From NCBI GenBank assembly GCA_013003075.1, contig JABDLJ010000019.1, forward strand, positions 89,759 to 153,758: a DNA stretch of 64,000 nucleotides, written 5' to 3'. A model generated the notes under the pieces. It saw nothing but the letters and a program-made list of their open reading frames with translations. It was not told where the DNA came from and did not search any database. This DNA comes from Paracoccaceae bacterium (GTDB lineage Bacteria > Pseudomonadota > Alphaproteobacteria > Rhodobacterales > Rhodobacteraceae). Positions within the stretch are counted from its first letter, which is position 1, and every line of letters starts with the position of its first letter. Made by a program: the position numbers and the translations under genes. This document shows, piece by piece, positions 10,255 to 21,404 of the stretch.

Positions 10255-10845
10255 ATGTCCGACCTTGTTGCCAAAGCCACTCTGGATCGCCGGCTTGCCG
10301 AGATCATCACCCCTGTCATCGAAGACATGGGGTTCGAGCTTGTGCGCGTGCGCTTCATGGGCGGCAAAAGCAAGACGGTACAGATCATGGCCGAGCGCCC
10401 CGATGGCGGCATCGAGGTGGACGATTGCGCCAATATCTCGATCGCGGTCAGCGCCACGCTGGATGTGGAAGACCCCATCGAGGACGCCTATGCGCTTGAG
10501 GTTTCCAGCCCCGGGATCGACCGGCCGCTGACCCGGCTCAAGGATTTCGAGACCTGGGAAGGCTACGAGGCCAAGCTTGAGACCACCGAGTTGATCGATG
10601 GCCGCCGCCGCTTCAAGGGCGTGCTGCGCGGTGTCGAGGACGGCGAGGTTCTGGTCGATATCGACGTGAACGGTGAAACGGCCACCATTGGCCTGCAATT
10701 CGACTGGCTGAGCGATGCCAAGCTGGTCCTGACCGACGAGCTGATCCGCGAGATGCTGCAGCAGAAAAAATCCGCTGGCGTGATCGACGAAAGCCAGTTC
10801 GACGAGATTGAAACAGACGACACAGCCGGTTCTGAGGAGGACTGA
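10255..10845 (+). CDS. rimP: Ribosome maturation factor RimP
   Basis: [51 protein letters not shown]. Confidence 0.95.
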   Translation: MSDLVAKATLDRRLAEIITPVIEDMGFELVRVRFMGGKSKTVQIMAERPDGGIEVDDCANISIAVSATLDVEDPIEDAYALEVSSPGIDRPLTRLKDFETWEGYEAKLETTELIDGRRRFKGVLRGVEDGEVLVDIDVNGETATIGLQFDWLSDAKLVLTDELIREMLQQKKSAGVIDESQFDEIETDDTAGSEED

Positions 10846-10847
10846 GA

Positions 10848-12467
10848 ATGGCCATTACTTCGGCAAACCAACTGGAGCTTCTGCAAACCGCAGAGGCCGT
10901 TGCCCGCGAGAAGATGATCGACCCCGCCCTGGTGGTCGAAGCGATGGAAGAAAGCCTCGCCCGGGCGGCCAAAAGCCGCTACGGCGCGGAAATGGACATT
11001 CGCGTGTCCATCGACCGCAAGACCGGCAAGGCCACCTTCACCCGCGTGCGCACCGTTGTCGAAGACGAAGAGCTTGAAAACTATCAGGCCGAATTCACCG
11101 TCGCGCAGGCCAAGCAGTATCTCGAAGACCCCAAGGTCGGTGACACACTCGTCGAGGAAGTCCCGCCGGTCGAGATGGGCCGCATCGCCGCCCAAAGCGC
11201 CAAGCAGGTGATCCTGCAGAAGGTCCGCGAAGCCGAGCGCGACCGGCAGTTCGAAGAGTTCAAGGACCGCGCGGGCACGATCATTAACGGTGTCGTCAAG
11301 CGCGAGGAATACGGCAACGTCATCGTCGATATCGGCGCCGGCGAAGGCATCCTGCGCCGCAACGAGAAGATCGGCCGCGAGAGCTATCGCAATGGCGACC
11401 GTATCCGCTGCTTCATCAAGGATGTGCGCCGCGAAGTGCGCGGCCCGCAGATTTTCCTGTCGCGCACCGCGCCAGAGTTCATGGCCGAGCTGTTCAAGAT
11501 GGAAGTGCCGGAAATCTATGACGGTATCATCGAGATCAAGGCCGTCGCCCGCGATCCCGGCAGCCGCGCCAAGATCGCCGTTATCTCGTATGATAACTCG
11601 ATCGATCCCGTGGGCGCCTGTGTCGGTATGCGCGGCAGCCGCGTGCAGGCCGTCGTGAACGAGCTTCAGGGCGAGAAGATCGACATCATCCCGTGGAACG
11701 AGGACGCGCCGACCTTCCTGGTGAACGCGCTGCAGCCCGCCGAGGTGTCGAAGGTCTTGCTTGACGAAGAGGCCGAGCGTATCGAGGTCGTCGTGCCCGA
11801 AGAGCAGCTTTCGCTTGCCATTGGCCGCCGCGGCCAGAACGTGCGTCTGGCGTCGCAGCTGACCGGTCTCGATATCGACATCATGACCGAGGAAGAGGAA
11901 AGCGCCCGCCGCCAGGCCGAGTTCGAAGAGCGCACCAAGCTTTTCGTCGACACGCTCGACCTGGACGAGTTCTTCGCGCAGCTTCTTGTCTCGGAAGGCT
12001 TCACTTCGCTGGAAGAGGTCGCCTTTGTCGAGGTCGACGAGCTTCTGGTGATCGACGGTGTGGACGCGGATACCGCATCCGAGCTACAGGCCCGTGCCCG
12101 CGACTACATCGACGAGCAGAACAAGAAGGCGCTGGACGCGGCGCGCGCGCTGGGCGCCGAGGACAGCCTGATCAAATTCGAGGGCCTGACCCCGCAGATG
12201 GTCGAGGCGCTGGCCAATGACGACGTGAAAACGCTGGAAGATTTCGCAACCTGCGCCGACTGGGAACTGGCCGGCGGCTGGACCGTGACCGACGGAGAGC
12301 GCACCAAGGATGACGGCGTGCTGGAGCCCTTCGACGTCAGCCTCGAAGAGGCGCAACACCTGGTGATGACCGCCCGCATCCAGCTTGGCTGGGTCGATCC
12401 CGCCGATCTGGTCGCCGAAGAGGAAGAAGCCGAAGGCGAAGACGTAACCGAGGAGGCCGGGGCCTGA
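10848..12467 (+). CDS. nusA: Transcription termination/antitermination protein NusA
   Basis: S1/KH organisation; YDNSIDPVGACVGMRGSRVQAVVNELQGEKIDIIPW; LAIGRRGQNVRLASQLTG. Confidence 0.97.
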   Translation: MAITSANQLELLQTAEAVAREKMIDPALVVEAMEESLARAAKSRYGAEMDIRVSIDRKTGKATFTRVRTVVEDEELENYQAEFTVAQAKQYLEDPKVGDTLVEEVPPVEMGRIAAQSAKQVILQKVREAERDRQFEEFKDRAGTIINGVVKREEYGNVIVDIGAGEGILRRNEKIGRESYRNGDRIRCFIKDVRREVRGPQIFLSRTAPEFMAELFKMEVPEIYDGIIEIKAVARDPGSRAKIAVISYDNSIDPVGACVGMRGSRVQAVVNELQGEKIDIIPWNEDAPTFLVNALQPAEVSKVLLDEEAERIEVVVPEEQLSLAIGRRGQNVRLASQLTGLDIDIMTEEEESARRQAEFEERTKLFVDTLDLDEFFAQLLVSEGFTSLEEVAFVEVDELLVIDGVDADTASELQARARDYIDEQNKKALDAARALGAEDSLIKFEGLTPQMVEALANDDVKTLEDFATCADWELAGGWTVTDGERTKDDGVLEPFDVSLEEAQHLVMTARIQLGWVDPADLVAEEEEAEGEDVTEEAGA

Positions 12468-12489
12468 TCTCAGGCCTCGGGAGCGTCCA

Positions 12490-13122
12490 GTGGCACGCGG
12501 TGGCGGGACCAAACTTCGCGATGCGCCTCAGCGGCGCTGCATCGCCACGGGTACGTCCGGTGGCGCGCGGGGCTTGATTCGCTTCGCGGTGGGCCCAGAT
12601 AACAAGATAGTGCCGGACGTGCTGGGCAAGTTGCCCGGTCGCGGCATCTGGGTCAGCGCCGATCGCGATGCGTTGGAAACCGCGGTGCAGAAGAAGCTCT
12701 TCGCGCGGGCGGCGAAACAGCCGGTCGAGGTGCCTCAAACGCTTGTCGCGGATGTCGAGACCGCCCTGACGCGGCGCCTCATCGATGTTCTGTCGCTGGC
12801 CCGCAAGGCCGGGCGCGCCGTGGCCGGCTACGAGAAGGTCAAGGACTGGCTGACAAGGGATCAGGCCGTGCTTTTGATGCAGGCCTCCGACGGCTCTGAA
12901 CGGGGCAAGTCGAAACTCCGCGCTCCGGGCGGCCGGGGCACATTATTCGAGGTTCTTACCGGGTCAGAATTGGGTTTGGCATTCGGACGGGAACATGTGA
13001 TACATGCGGCGCTTGCGAAGGGCGGACTCACTGACGCGGTCAGAGACGACGCCCTGCGGCTATCGGGCGTTCGCAAAATTGACGGCAGAGTGCCTGCCGG
13101 AAAGGTGAAGAAGACCATATGA
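12490..13122 (+). CDS. YlxR-family (DUF448) RNA-binding protein with L7Ae-like C-terminal region
   Basis: [48 protein letters not shown]; lies between nusA and infB. Confidence 0.88.
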   Translation: MARGGGTKLRDAPQRRCIATGTSGGARGLIRFAVGPDNKIVPDVLGKLPGRGIWVSADRDALETAVQKKLFARAAKQPVEVPQTLVADVETALTRRLIDVLSLARKAGRAVAGYEKVKDWLTRDQAVLLMQASDGSERGKSKLRAPGGRGTLFEVLTGSELGLAFGREHVIHAALAKGGLTDAVRDDALRLSGVRKIDGRVPAGKVKKTI

Positions 13123-15626
13123 GCGACAATGACGGCAAAAAGACACTGGGTTTGCGCGGAGGTCCGCGGTCAGGTCAGGTGAAGCAAAGCTTCAGCCATG
13201 GCCGGACGAAGAACGTGGTGGTCGAAACCAAGCGCAAGCGCGTTGTGGTGCCAAAGCCTGGTGCCGCCGCAACAGCTGCGCCCGCAGCAGCCCCGAAGAA
13301 ATCCGCAGCCCCCGCAGGCGGCGATCCCTCCAAGCGTCCTGCCGGCATCTCTGATGCCGAGCTCGAGCGCCGGATGAAAGCGCTGGCCGCGGCCAAGGCG
13401 CAGGAAGCCGAAGACGTAGTCCGCCGCGCCACCGAAGAGCGCGAGCGCGCCGAAGAGCGTGAGCGTCGCCGTGCTGAGGTCGAAGCCAAGGAAGCCGAAG
13501 AGCGAGACCGCGAAGAGCGGGCCCGCGTCAAGGCTGAAGAAGACGAACGCAAGGCCCGCGAAGCGGCTGCCGCCAAGGCAAAGCCCGCAGCGGCCCCGGT
13601 CGATCCTGCCGCTGTCGAAGCGGCGGCGGCTGCCCCGCGCGGCGGCGGCAAACCCGCCCCTTCTACGCGCAAGACAGACCGCGACGATCGCAGCTCCAAG
13701 CCGAAAGCCGGTCGCGACGATGGCCGCCGATCCGGCAAGCTGACGCTGAACCAGGCGCTTTCGGGTGGTGAGGGCGGCCGGCAACGGTCGATGGCCGCGA
13801 TGAAGCGCAAGCAGGAGCGTGCTCGCCAGAAGGCGATGGGCGGCCCGATCGAGCGCGAAAAGGTGGTACGCGACGTGCAGCTGCCCGAAGCGATCACCGT
13901 GCAAGAGCTTGCCAACCGCATGGCAGAGCGTGTGGCCGACGTGGTCAAGGCGCTGATGACCAACGGCATCATGGCAACGCAGAACCAGACGATCGACGCC
14001 GATACCGCGGAACTGATCATCGAGGAATTCGGTCATAAGGTCGTCCGCGTGTCGGACGCCGATGTCGAGCAGGTGATCGCCTCGGTGGAAGACGCCGACG
14101 AGGATCTCAAGCCGCGCCCGCCGGTCATCACCGTGATGGGCCATGTCGACCACGGCAAGACCTCGCTTCTGGACGCGATTCGCGACGCCAAGGTGGTGGC
14201 CGGCGAAGCCGGTGGCATCACCCAGCATATCGGCGCCTACCAGGTTGAAACCGATGACGGCACCAAGCTGACCTTCCTCGACACGCCCGGCCACGCCGCG
14301 TTCACGTCGATGCGGGCCCGCGGCGCGCAAGTCACCGATATCGTGATCCTCGTGGTCGCGGCCGACGATGCCGTCATGCCGCAGACGATCGAGGCGATCA
14401 ACCACGCCAAGGCGGCCGGCGTGCCGATGATCGTGGCGATCAACAAGGTCGACCGGCCCGCCGCCGATCCCGACAAGGTGCGCACCGATCTTTTGCAGCA
14501 CGAGGTCATCGTCGAGAAGATGTCCGGCGAGGTGCAGGATGTCGAGGTCTCGGCCATCAAGGGCACCGGGCTTGAAAGCCTTCTGGAAAGCATCGCGCTT
14601 CAGGCCGAACTTCTGGAGCTGAAAGCCAACCCCAAGCGCTCTGCGCAGGGCGCCGTGATCGAGGCCCAGCTTGATGTCGGCCGCGGCCCCGTGGCCACCG
14701 TGCTCGTGCAGCACGGCACCCTGCGCCAAGGCGATATCTTCGTCGTGGGCGAGCAGTGGGGCAAGGTCCGGGCGCTGATCAACGATCAGGGCGAGCGCGT
14801 CGAAGAAGCCGGCCCGTCGGTTCCGGTCGAGGTTCTGGGTCTCAATGGCACGCCCGAAGCCGGCGACGTTCTGAACGTGGTCGACACCGAAGCGCAGGCC
14901 CGCGAGATCGCCGAGTACCGCGAGAAAGCCGCGAAGGACAAGCGCGCGGCGGCTGGTGCGGCCACGACGCTGGAACAGATGATGGCGAACGCCAAGGCGG
15001 ACGAGAACGTCAACGAGCTGCCGATCCTGGTCAAGGCCGATGTGCAGGGCTCTGCCGAGGCGATCGTTCAGGCGATGGCGAAGATCGGCAACGACGAAGT
15101 GCGCGTGCGCGTGCTGCACTCGGGCGTCGGCGCGATCACCGAAAGCGATGTCGGTCTTGCCGAAGCCTCGGGCGCGCCGGTCATCGGCTTCAACGTCCGG
15201 GCCAACGCGACCGCTCGCAACGTCGCCAACCAGAAAGGCGTCGAGATCCGCTACTACTCGGTGATCTACGATCTGGTCGACGACGTGAAAGCGGCGGCGT
15301 CCGGTCTTCTGTCCGCCGAGGTGCGCGAGAACTTCATCGGCTATGCCGAGATCAAGGAGGTCTTCAAGGTCTCCGGCGTCGGCAAGGTCGCCGGTTGCCT
15401 CGTCACCGAAGGCGTCGCCCGCCGCTCGGCCGGCGTCCGGCTTCTGCGCGACGACGTGGTGATGCACGAAGGCACGCTGAAGACCCTCAAGCGCTTCAAG
15501 GACGAAGTTGCCGAGGTTCAGTCGGGCCAGGAATGCGGCATGGCCTTCGAGAATCACGAAGACATTCGCCCCGGCGACGTCATCGAGATCTTCGAGCGCG
15601 AAGAGGTCGAGCGCAACCTCGACTGA
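13119..15626 (+). CDS. infB: Translation initiation factor IF-2
   Basis: [50 protein letters not shown]. Confidence 0.98.
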   Translation: MSDNDGKKTLGLRGGPRSGQVKQSFSHGRTKNVVVETKRKRVVVPKPGAAATAAPAAAPKKSAAPAGGDPSKRPAGISDAELERRMKALAAAKAQEAEDVVRRATEERERAEERERRRAEVEAKEAEERDREERARVKAEEDERKAREAAAAKAKPAAAPVDPAAVEAAAAAPRGGGKPAPSTRKTDRDDRSSKPKAGRDDGRRSGKLTLNQALSGGEGGRQRSMAAMKRKQERARQKAMGGPIEREKVVRDVQLPEAITVQELANRMAERVADVVKALMTNGIMATQNQTIDADTAELIIEEFGHKVVRVSDADVEQVIASVEDADEDLKPRPPVITVMGHVDHGKTSLLDAIRDAKVVAGEAGGITQHIGAYQVETDDGTKLTFLDTPGHAAFTSMRARGAQVTDIVILVVAADDAVMPQTIEAINHAKAAGVPMIVAINKVDRPAADPDKVRTDLLQHEVIVEKMSGEVQDVEVSAIKGTGLESLLESIALQAELLELKANPKRSAQGAVIEAQLDVGRGPVATVLVQHGTLRQGDIFVVGEQWGKVRALINDQGERVEEAGPSVPVEVLGLNGTPEAGDVLNVVDTEAQAREIAEYREKAAKDKRAAAGAATTLEQMMANAKADENVNELPILVKADVQGSAEAIVQAMAKIGNDEVRVRVLHSGVGAITESDVGLAEASGAPVIGFNVRANATARNVANQKGVEIRYYSVIYDLVDDVKAAASGLLSAEVRENFIGYAEIKEVFKVSGVGKVAGCLVTEGVARRSAGVRLLRDDVVMHEGTLKTLKRFKDEVAEVQSGQECGMAFENHEDIRPGDVIEIFEREEVERNLD

Positions 15627-15649
15627 TCGGCGATATGTGCGAAATCAGC

Positions 15650-15692
15650 CGGCCGGTGTCCCAAATTTGAATCGGGGCACCGGCCGTTTTCG
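15650..15692 (+). terminator. Intrinsic terminator downstream of infB
   Basis: GGCCGGTGTCCC ... GGGGCACCGGCC stem followed by GTTTT. Confidence 0.75.
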
Positions 15693-15698
15693 TTCGGC

Positions 15699-15752
15699 GT
15701 ACAAAACTGATTTTTGCCCGTCATGGCGGTGTACAAAGCTGAAATTTGACCC
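15699..15752. repeat. Tandem imperfect 21-bp repeats (possible IS-end remnant)
   Basis: GTACAAAACTGATTTTTGCCC (15699-15719) and GTACAAAGCTGAAATTTGACC (15731-15751): 17/21 identical, 32-bp period. Confidence 0.5.
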
Positions 15753-15787
15753 TTGGCGCGATGTACCGGACGTACAGGTGCGGCGCG

Positions 15788-16186
15788 CTAAAGCCAGTCG
15801 CGCAGGATCGGGATCAACGGGATGTCGGCCGGCGGCATCGGGTAATCTCGCAGGTCTTTCACATAGACCCATTTCAGCGCCTGACCCTCTTTCGGGTGTG
15901 GTTGCCCTTGCCATTTCCGGCAGGCGAATAGTGGCATAAGTATATGAAATTCCTCGTACTTATGGCTCGCGAATGTCAGTGGGGCCAGGCAGCTTTCCCA
16001 GGTATCGATGCCAAGCTCTTCGTGCAGCTCGCGGATCAACGCCGCCTCCGGTGTCTCACCGGGTTCCACCTTGCCGCCAGGGAATTCCCACAATCCTTCC
16101 ATGGATTTCCCCTTGGGCCGCTGCGCCAGAAGCAGGCGGCCATCCCGGTCGATCAGGGCGACGGCAGAAACCAGAACGGTCTTCAC
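15788..16186 (-). CDS. mutT: (deoxy)nucleoside triphosphate pyrophosphohydrolase, MutT/Nudix
   Basis: GTG start VKTVLVSAVALIDRDGRLLLAQRP; Nudix box GKVEPGETPEAALIRELHEELGI. Confidence 0.9.
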   Translation of the reverse strand: MKTVLVSAVALIDRDGRLLLAQRPKGKSMEGLWEFPGGKVEPGETPEAALIRELHEELGIDTWESCLAPLTFASHKYEEFHILMPLFACRKWQGQPHPKEGQALKWVYVKDLRDYPMPPADIPLIPILRDWL

Positions 16187-17439
16187 GATCTGTAGTCCGC
16201 ATTTATCGTTATATATCCATGGGTTAGATCGCAGGTCCAGACTGAAGAGGCGCCTTGTCCCAGCCCCAGATCGACAGCGATGACGATCTGATCGCGCTTC
16301 ATGTAACCTGCGCCGGCCTCTTCGCTGTAACCCGTCGAAACCCAACCCTTCTCAGCCACCAGGATGTCCCCGAACCGGATGCTCAGCAGGTCCCTGTCCG
16401 CCACCGCGCCAGACTTGCCGACGGCCATTACGATACGGCCCCAGTTGGGGTCCTCGCCGGCGATCGCGGTCTTCACCAGAGGCGAATTTGCGATAGATAA
16501 TGCGACCTTGCGGGCATCTCCATCGCTCTCGGCTCCGGTTACGGCGACCTCGATGAACTTTGTTGCGCCCTCGCCGTCGCGCACAACCTGGTGCGCGAGA
16601 TCCAGCATCACGCCACCTAAAGCGCTGTGGAACGCCGCCGCGTTATCGCCGTTTATGTCAGTAATTTCAGGAGCTTCGCTCCTCCCCGTCGCCGCGAGCA
16701 GCAGCGTGTCCGAGGTCGATGTATCGCTGTCGACCGTGATGCAGTTGAACGTGGTGTCGGTAAGCTCTGCCAGCATCTGATCCAGCACTGGCTTGGCGAT
16801 TTTCGCGTCCGTGAAGATGTAGACAAGCATCGTCGCCATGTCCGGCGCGATCATGCCGGAACCCTTCGCAATACCTGAAATAGACACTGTTTTTCCGCCA
16901 ATTCGTGCGGTTGCGCCTGCGCCCTTGGGGTAGGTGTCGGTGGTCATGATCGCGCGAGCCGCATCGGCGATGCCGGTCTTTGACAGGCCCGCTGCAAGCT
17001 CTGCCAGCCTGGCGGTGATCCGGTCGTGCGGCAGCGGCTCTCCGATCACGCCGGTCGAGGCCGAGAACACGCGCTGCTCTGGCACGCCGGTGGCACCGGC
17101 GACGGCGCTTGTCACGGCGTCAACGGCGTCCGCGCCGTTCGAGCCGGTAAAAGCGTTTGCATTTCCAGAGTTTACGATAAAAGCCGCGCCGCTCTCGGAG
17201 ACGCCGCCGATCTTGTCCTGACAGTCCAGCACTGGCGCGGCGCGGGTCGAAGACCGGGTGAAGACACCCGCGATGACAGAGCCGGGCGCCAGCGTTGCCA
17301 GCATCACATCAAGACGGCCACTGTAGCGCACGCCGGCCTCGATTGCCGCAAACGCTGCCCCTTCGATTACCGGCAGGTCCGGAAAGCCGCCCTTCGGCGC
17401 AAGCGGAGAGATCGGTGCAGACGCTTTGGCCGCGCTCAT
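16183..17439 (-). CDS. argJ: Glutamate N-acetyltransferase / amino-acid acetyltransferase
   Basis: GVFTRSSTRAAPVLDCQ; KGSGMIAPDMATMLVYIFTDA; EDPNWGRIVMAVGKSG. Confidence 0.95.
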   Translation of the reverse strand: MSAAKASAPISPLAPKGGFPDLPVIEGAAFAAIEAGVRYSGRLDVMLATLAPGSVIAGVFTRSSTRAAPVLDCQDKIGGVSESGAAFIVNSGNANAFTGSNGADAVDAVTSAVAGATGVPEQRVFSASTGVIGEPLPHDRITARLAELAAGLSKTGIADAARAIMTTDTYPKGAGATARIGGKTVSISGIAKGSGMIAPDMATMLVYIFTDAKIAKPVLDQMLAELTDTTFNCITVDSDTSTSDTLLLAATGRSEAPEITDINGDNAAAFHSALGGVMLDLAHQVVRDGEGATKFIEVAVTGAESDGDARKVALSIANSPLVKTAIAGEDPNWGRIVMAVGKSGAVADRDLLSIRFGDILVAEKGWVSTGYSEEAGAGYMKRDQIVIAVDLGLGQGASSVWTCDLTHGYITINADYRS

Positions 17440-17447
17440 ATCAGTGT

Positions 17448-18299
17448 CTATTCCTGCAAAAGCGAGGTGTCGCTGATGATGTTCACGTCAATATCGGCAG
17501 GCGCGACGCGGCTGATCTCGGCGCCATCTTCCAGCTTTGAAAGATAGCCCTCGATCGCGTCGCGTTGCAGCGTATCGGCAAGCTGGGGGCGCACCTGGTC
17601 GAGCGGCGGCGCGGCCTTGCTGCGCTTGTCGTTCAGCTTGATGACATGCCATCCGAACTGGGTTTGCACCGGCGCAGAGATAGCGCCGACCTCCAGCGTT
17701 TCGACCGCTGCCTCGAAGGGCGCAACCATCATGCCCTTGCCGAACCATCCCAAAAGGCCGCCGTTCGGGCCAGAGGGACCGGTCGATTTCTGGGCCGCCA
17801 GATTGGCGAAATCTGCTCCGCCCTCAAGCTCTGTCAACAGTTCGGCGGCCGCTTCCTCGGTTTCGACGAGGATATGCGAGGCGTTGAATTCGGGCTCTGG
17901 CTCGAGGTTGGTGTAGGTTTCGTCATAGGCGCTTTGCAGTGCCTCGTCCGTCACCGCATCCGCAGCCACTTGCTGGAACACCTGCGCGGCCTGCAGCGAG
18001 CGGGTCTCGTTTTCCAGCACCAGGGTGTTTTCCTTGCTGAGACCTTCGGAGATGTCGCTGAGAAGCGATTGCTGCACAAGCTGGTCCAGAAGCCCGGTGT
18101 AGAGCACGTCGTTGGGCAGGTCCTGATACTGCTCTGGCAGCCGCGCGCGCAGGGCGATCATGTGCCCGAGCGTGATCTCGGTACCGTTCACGGTGGCGAC
18201 TATGGTGTCGGCGGTCGGGGTTTCGTCCTGGGCCAGGGCCGGGAAGGCAACTGTGCACGAAAGCAGAGTTGTGGCGATGAAAGATGTGTGTTTTTGCAT
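17448..18299 (-). CDS. Parvulin-type peptidyl-prolyl cis-trans isomerase (secreted)
   Basis: Signal peptide; FNASHILVETEEAAAELLTELEGGADFANLAAQKSTGPSGPNGGLLGWFGKGMMVAPFE; FGWHVIKLNDKR. Confidence 0.92.
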   Translation of the reverse strand: MQKHTSFIATTLLSCTVAFPALAQDETPTADTIVATVNGTEITLGHMIALRARLPEQYQDLPNDVLYTGLLDQLVQQSLLSDISEGLSKENTLVLENETRSLQAAQVFQQVAADAVTDEALQSAYDETYTNLEPEPEFNASHILVETEEAAAELLTELEGGADFANLAAQKSTGPSGPNGGLLGWFGKGMMVAPFEAAVETLEVGAISAPVQTQFGWHVIKLNDKRSKAAPPLDQVRPQLADTLQRDAIEGYLSKLEDGAEISRVAPADIDVNIISDTSLLQE

Positions 18300-18338
18300 C
18301 GAAACAGTCCTTGAGGCGGGCCGCAGCTTCCCGCGACG

Positions 18339-18367
18339 TTGACACTAACTTGGCGGGCCCTTACATC
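18339..18367 (+). promoter_or_regulatory. Putative sigma70-type promoter of secA
   Basis: TTGACA (18339-18344), 17-bp spacer, TACATC (18362-18367), upstream of secA. Confidence 0.45.
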
Positions 18368-18479
18368 GCCTTTTGACCTACGAGGGGCCGCGTTCCTGCC
18401 TGCTTTTATGGCGATGGCGAGACGCGGGCAAGCGCATCCCCTTACACGATCCTGTCAAATGCGCATTGAGGCAGAAAAC

Positions 18480-21179
18480 ATGCTAGGTTTCGGAACCATC
18501 GCCAAGAAGGTCTTTGGGACGCCAAACGACCGGTTGATCAAGGCCACGCAACCCTCGGTGGACGCGATCAATGCGCTTGAGCCGCAGTTCGAGGCCCTGT
18601 CCGACGAGGAGATCATCGCCAAGACCGAAGAGCTGCGCGGCCGGGCAAACAGCGGCGAGAGCCTCGAGGACCTTTTGCCCGAGGCGTTTGCCAACTGCCG
18701 CGAAGCGGCGCGCCGTGCGCTGGGTCTGCGGGCCTTCGATGTCCAGCTCATGGGCGGCATCTTCCTGCACCGGGGCAATATCGCCGAGATGAAAACCGGT
18801 GAGGGCAAAACGCTTGTTGCGACCTTCCCGGCTTATCTGAATGCGCTCACCGGCAAGGGCGTACATATCGTGACGGTCAACGACTACCTGGCCAAACGCG
18901 ACGCCGAATGGATGAGCAATGTCTACGGCGCGCTGGGCCTGACGACCGGCGTGGTCTATCCCCAGCAGCCCGAGGCGGAAAAGCACAAGGCCTATCGCGC
19001 CGACGTGACATATGCCACCAACAACGAGCTGGGGTTCGACTATCTGCGCGACAACATGAAGTCCGACCTGAAGGACATGAACCAGCTTCAGCACAACTTT
19101 GCCATTGTCGACGAGGTGGACAGCATCCTGATCGACGAGGCGCGGACACCGCTGATCATATCGGGCCCTGCGCAGGACCGCTCAGAGCTATACGTGACGA
19201 TCGACACGATCATCCCCGAAGTGCTGGACGTTCATTTCGATCTGGACGAAAAAACGCGCAATGTGACCTACACCGACGAGGGTAACGAGTTCCTCGAAGA
19301 GCGGTTGCACGCGGCGGGCATCCTGCCGGAAGAGCAGTCTCTTTACGATCCCGAAAGTACGACCATCGTGCACCACGTGAACCAGGGCCTGCGGGCGCAC
19401 AAGCTTTTCACCAAGGACAAGGACTACATCGTGCGCGATGGCGAGGTCGTCCTGATCGACGAGTTTACCGGCCGCATGATGCAGGGCCGCCGCCTGTCGG
19501 ACGGGCTGCACCAGGCGATCGAGGCCAAGGAGGGCGTGAACATCCAGCCCGAGAACGTGACGCTGGCCTCTGTGACCTTCCAGAACTACTTCCGGCTTTA
19601 CAACAAGCTGGCCGGGATGACCGGCACCGCCGCCACCGAAGCCGAGGAATTCGGTGAGATCTACGGCCTTGGCGTTATCGAGATCCCGACCAACCAGCCA
19701 GTCGCCCGCACCGACGAGCACGATCAGGTCTACCGAACCACGCGCGAGAAATACGAAGCGATCGTGAAAGAGATCAAGAAAGCCAACGAAAAGGGGCAGC
19801 CTGTCCTCGTGGGCACGACATCGATCGAGAAGTCCGAGTTCATCTCGGGGCTGCTGACCAAGGAAAGCATCAAGCACAATGTTCTGAACGCGCGCCAACA
19901 CGAGCAGGAAGCGCAGATCGTCGCGGATGCCGGCAAGTTTGCCGCGGTCACCATCGCCACCAACATGGCCGGCCGCGGCACCGACATTCAGCTTGGCGGT
20001 AATGTCGAGATGAAAGTGCTGGAGGCGCTGACCGCCGATCCAGAGGCCGATCCCGAGGCGATACGCTCCAAGATCGAGGCCGAGCATGCCGAGGAAAAGG
20101 CCAAGGTGATCGAAGCGGGCGGGCTTTATGTCCTGGCCTCCGAGCGTCACGAAAGTCGCCGTATCGACAACCAGTTGCGCGGCCGCTCGGGCCGCCAGGG
20201 CGATCCGGGGCGGTCTTCGTTCTACCTTTCGCTGGAAGACGACTTGATGCGGATCTTCGGGTCCGAGCGACTTGAAAAAGTGCTGTCGACGCTTGGCATG
20301 AAAGAGGGCGAGGCAATCGTTCACCCCTGGGTTAACAAATCGCTTGAAAAAGCGCAGGCGAAGGTCGAGGGCCGCAACTTCGATATCCGCAAGCAGCTTC
20401 TGAAATTCGATGATGTGATGAACGACCAGCGCAAGGTGATCTTCGGCCAGCGGCGTGAGATCATGGAAGCGGCTGATTTGTCCGAGATCGCGGAAGATAT
20501 GCGCCACCAGGTGATCGACGATATGGTCGACCACCGGATGCCGCCGAAAAGTTATGCCGACCAGTGGGATACCGAGGGCCTGCAAGGGGATATCAGCGAA
20601 AAGGTCGGGATTGATGTGCCGGTCGCGGACTGGGCCGATGAAGAGGGCGTCGACGACGACGAGATCCGCGAACGGCTCTACAAGGCATCGAATGAGTTCA
20701 TGGCGTCGAAGGCGGCGCAGTTCGGACCCGAAGCGATGCGCTCGATCGAAAAACAGATCCTGCTGCAAACGATAGACAGCAAATGGCGCGAGCATCTTCT
20801 GACGCTGGAGCATCTGCGCTCGGTCGTTGGCTTTCGTGGTTATGCGCAGCGCGATCCGCTCAACGAGTACAAGTCAGAGGCGTTCCAGCTCTTTGAAGGC
20901 CTGCTGGACGGTTTGCGCGAGGACGTCACGCAGAAGTTGTCGCAAATCCGTCCGATGAGCCAGGAAGAGCAGGACGAGATGATGCGCCAGATGCAGGCGC
21001 AGCGCGAGGCGATGCTGAAGGCCGCAGAGCCCGAGCGCGATGCAAAGGGCGCGGTCGGCGAAGCCGCCGAAGGCTTTGTCGAGGATGATCCCAGCACCTG
21101 GGGCGATCCGGGGCGGAACGACCGCTGTCCCTGCGGCTCTGGCAAAAAGTTCAAGCACTGCCACGGGCGGCTTGCCTGA
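18480..21179 (+). CDS. secA: Preprotein translocase subunit SecA
   Basis: [47 protein letters not shown]-terminal Zn motif [14 protein letters not shown]. Confidence 0.98.
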   Translation: MLGFGTIAKKVFGTPNDRLIKATQPSVDAINALEPQFEALSDEEIIAKTEELRGRANSGESLEDLLPEAFANCREAARRALGLRAFDVQLMGGIFLHRGNIAEMKTGEGKTLVATFPAYLNALTGKGVHIVTVNDYLAKRDAEWMSNVYGALGLTTGVVYPQQPEAEKHKAYRADVTYATNNELGFDYLRDNMKSDLKDMNQLQHNFAIVDEVDSILIDEARTPLIISGPAQDRSELYVTIDTIIPEVLDVHFDLDEKTRNVTYTDEGNEFLEERLHAAGILPEEQSLYDPESTTIVHHVNQGLRAHKLFTKDKDYIVRDGEVVLIDEFTGRMMQGRRLSDGLHQAIEAKEGVNIQPENVTLASVTFQNYFRLYNKLAGMTGTAATEAEEFGEIYGLGVIEIPTNQPVARTDEHDQVYRTTREKYEAIVKEIKKANEKGQPVLVGTTSIEKSEFISGLLTKESIKHNVLNARQHEQEAQIVADAGKFAAVTIATNMAGRGTDIQLGGNVEMKVLEALTADPEADPEAIRSKIEAEHAEEKAKVIEAGGLYVLASERHESRRIDNQLRGRSGRQGDPGRSSFYLSLEDDLMRIFGSERLEKVLSTLGMKEGEAIVHPWVNKSLEKAQAKVEGRNFDIRKQLLKFDDVMNDQRKVIFGQRREIMEAADLSEIAEDMRHQVIDDMVDHRMPPKSYADQWDTEGLQGDISEKVGIDVPVADWADEEGVDDDEIRERLYKASNEFMASKAAQFGPEAMRSIEKQILLQTIDSKWREHLLTLEHLRSVVGFRGYAQRDPLNEYKSEAFQLFEGLLDGLREDVTQKLSQIRPMSQEEQDEMMRQMQAQREAMLKAAEPERDAKGAVGEAAEGFVEDDPSTWGDPGRNDRCPCGSGKKFKHCHGRLA

Positions 21180-21404
21180 GGTCTTAATCGCGAGTCCGGT
21201 ACGCCGGGCTTGCGCGGCCATTGTGGCAACTTGGTGTCGCGCCCTCTGTCGTGGCGATCTCGCCCACACGATATATAGTGGTTTCAAGCAGATATAGAGT
21301 TTGATCGGTCGGCAACTCGCTGCCGGCACCGGCTTCCAACAGCCTTAAGATCGTCTGAATTGGGTGCAATTCTCTGCCGTGATGGGAAGCCACGGAGGCC
21401 GAGG

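Noticed and set aside
13250-13800. Ala/Lys/Glu-rich repetitive coding stretch in infB
   Set aside because: Normal variable low-complexity N-terminal region of bacterial IF-2.
13170-15557. 795-aa ORF antisense to infB
   Set aside because: Low-complexity His/Asp/Gly/Arg-rich translation typical of the reverse frame of GC-rich genes; infB on the plus strand explains the region fully.
19188-20813. 541-aa ORF antisense to secA
   Set aside because: Shadow ORF opposite conserved SecA motifs; no domain or start context.
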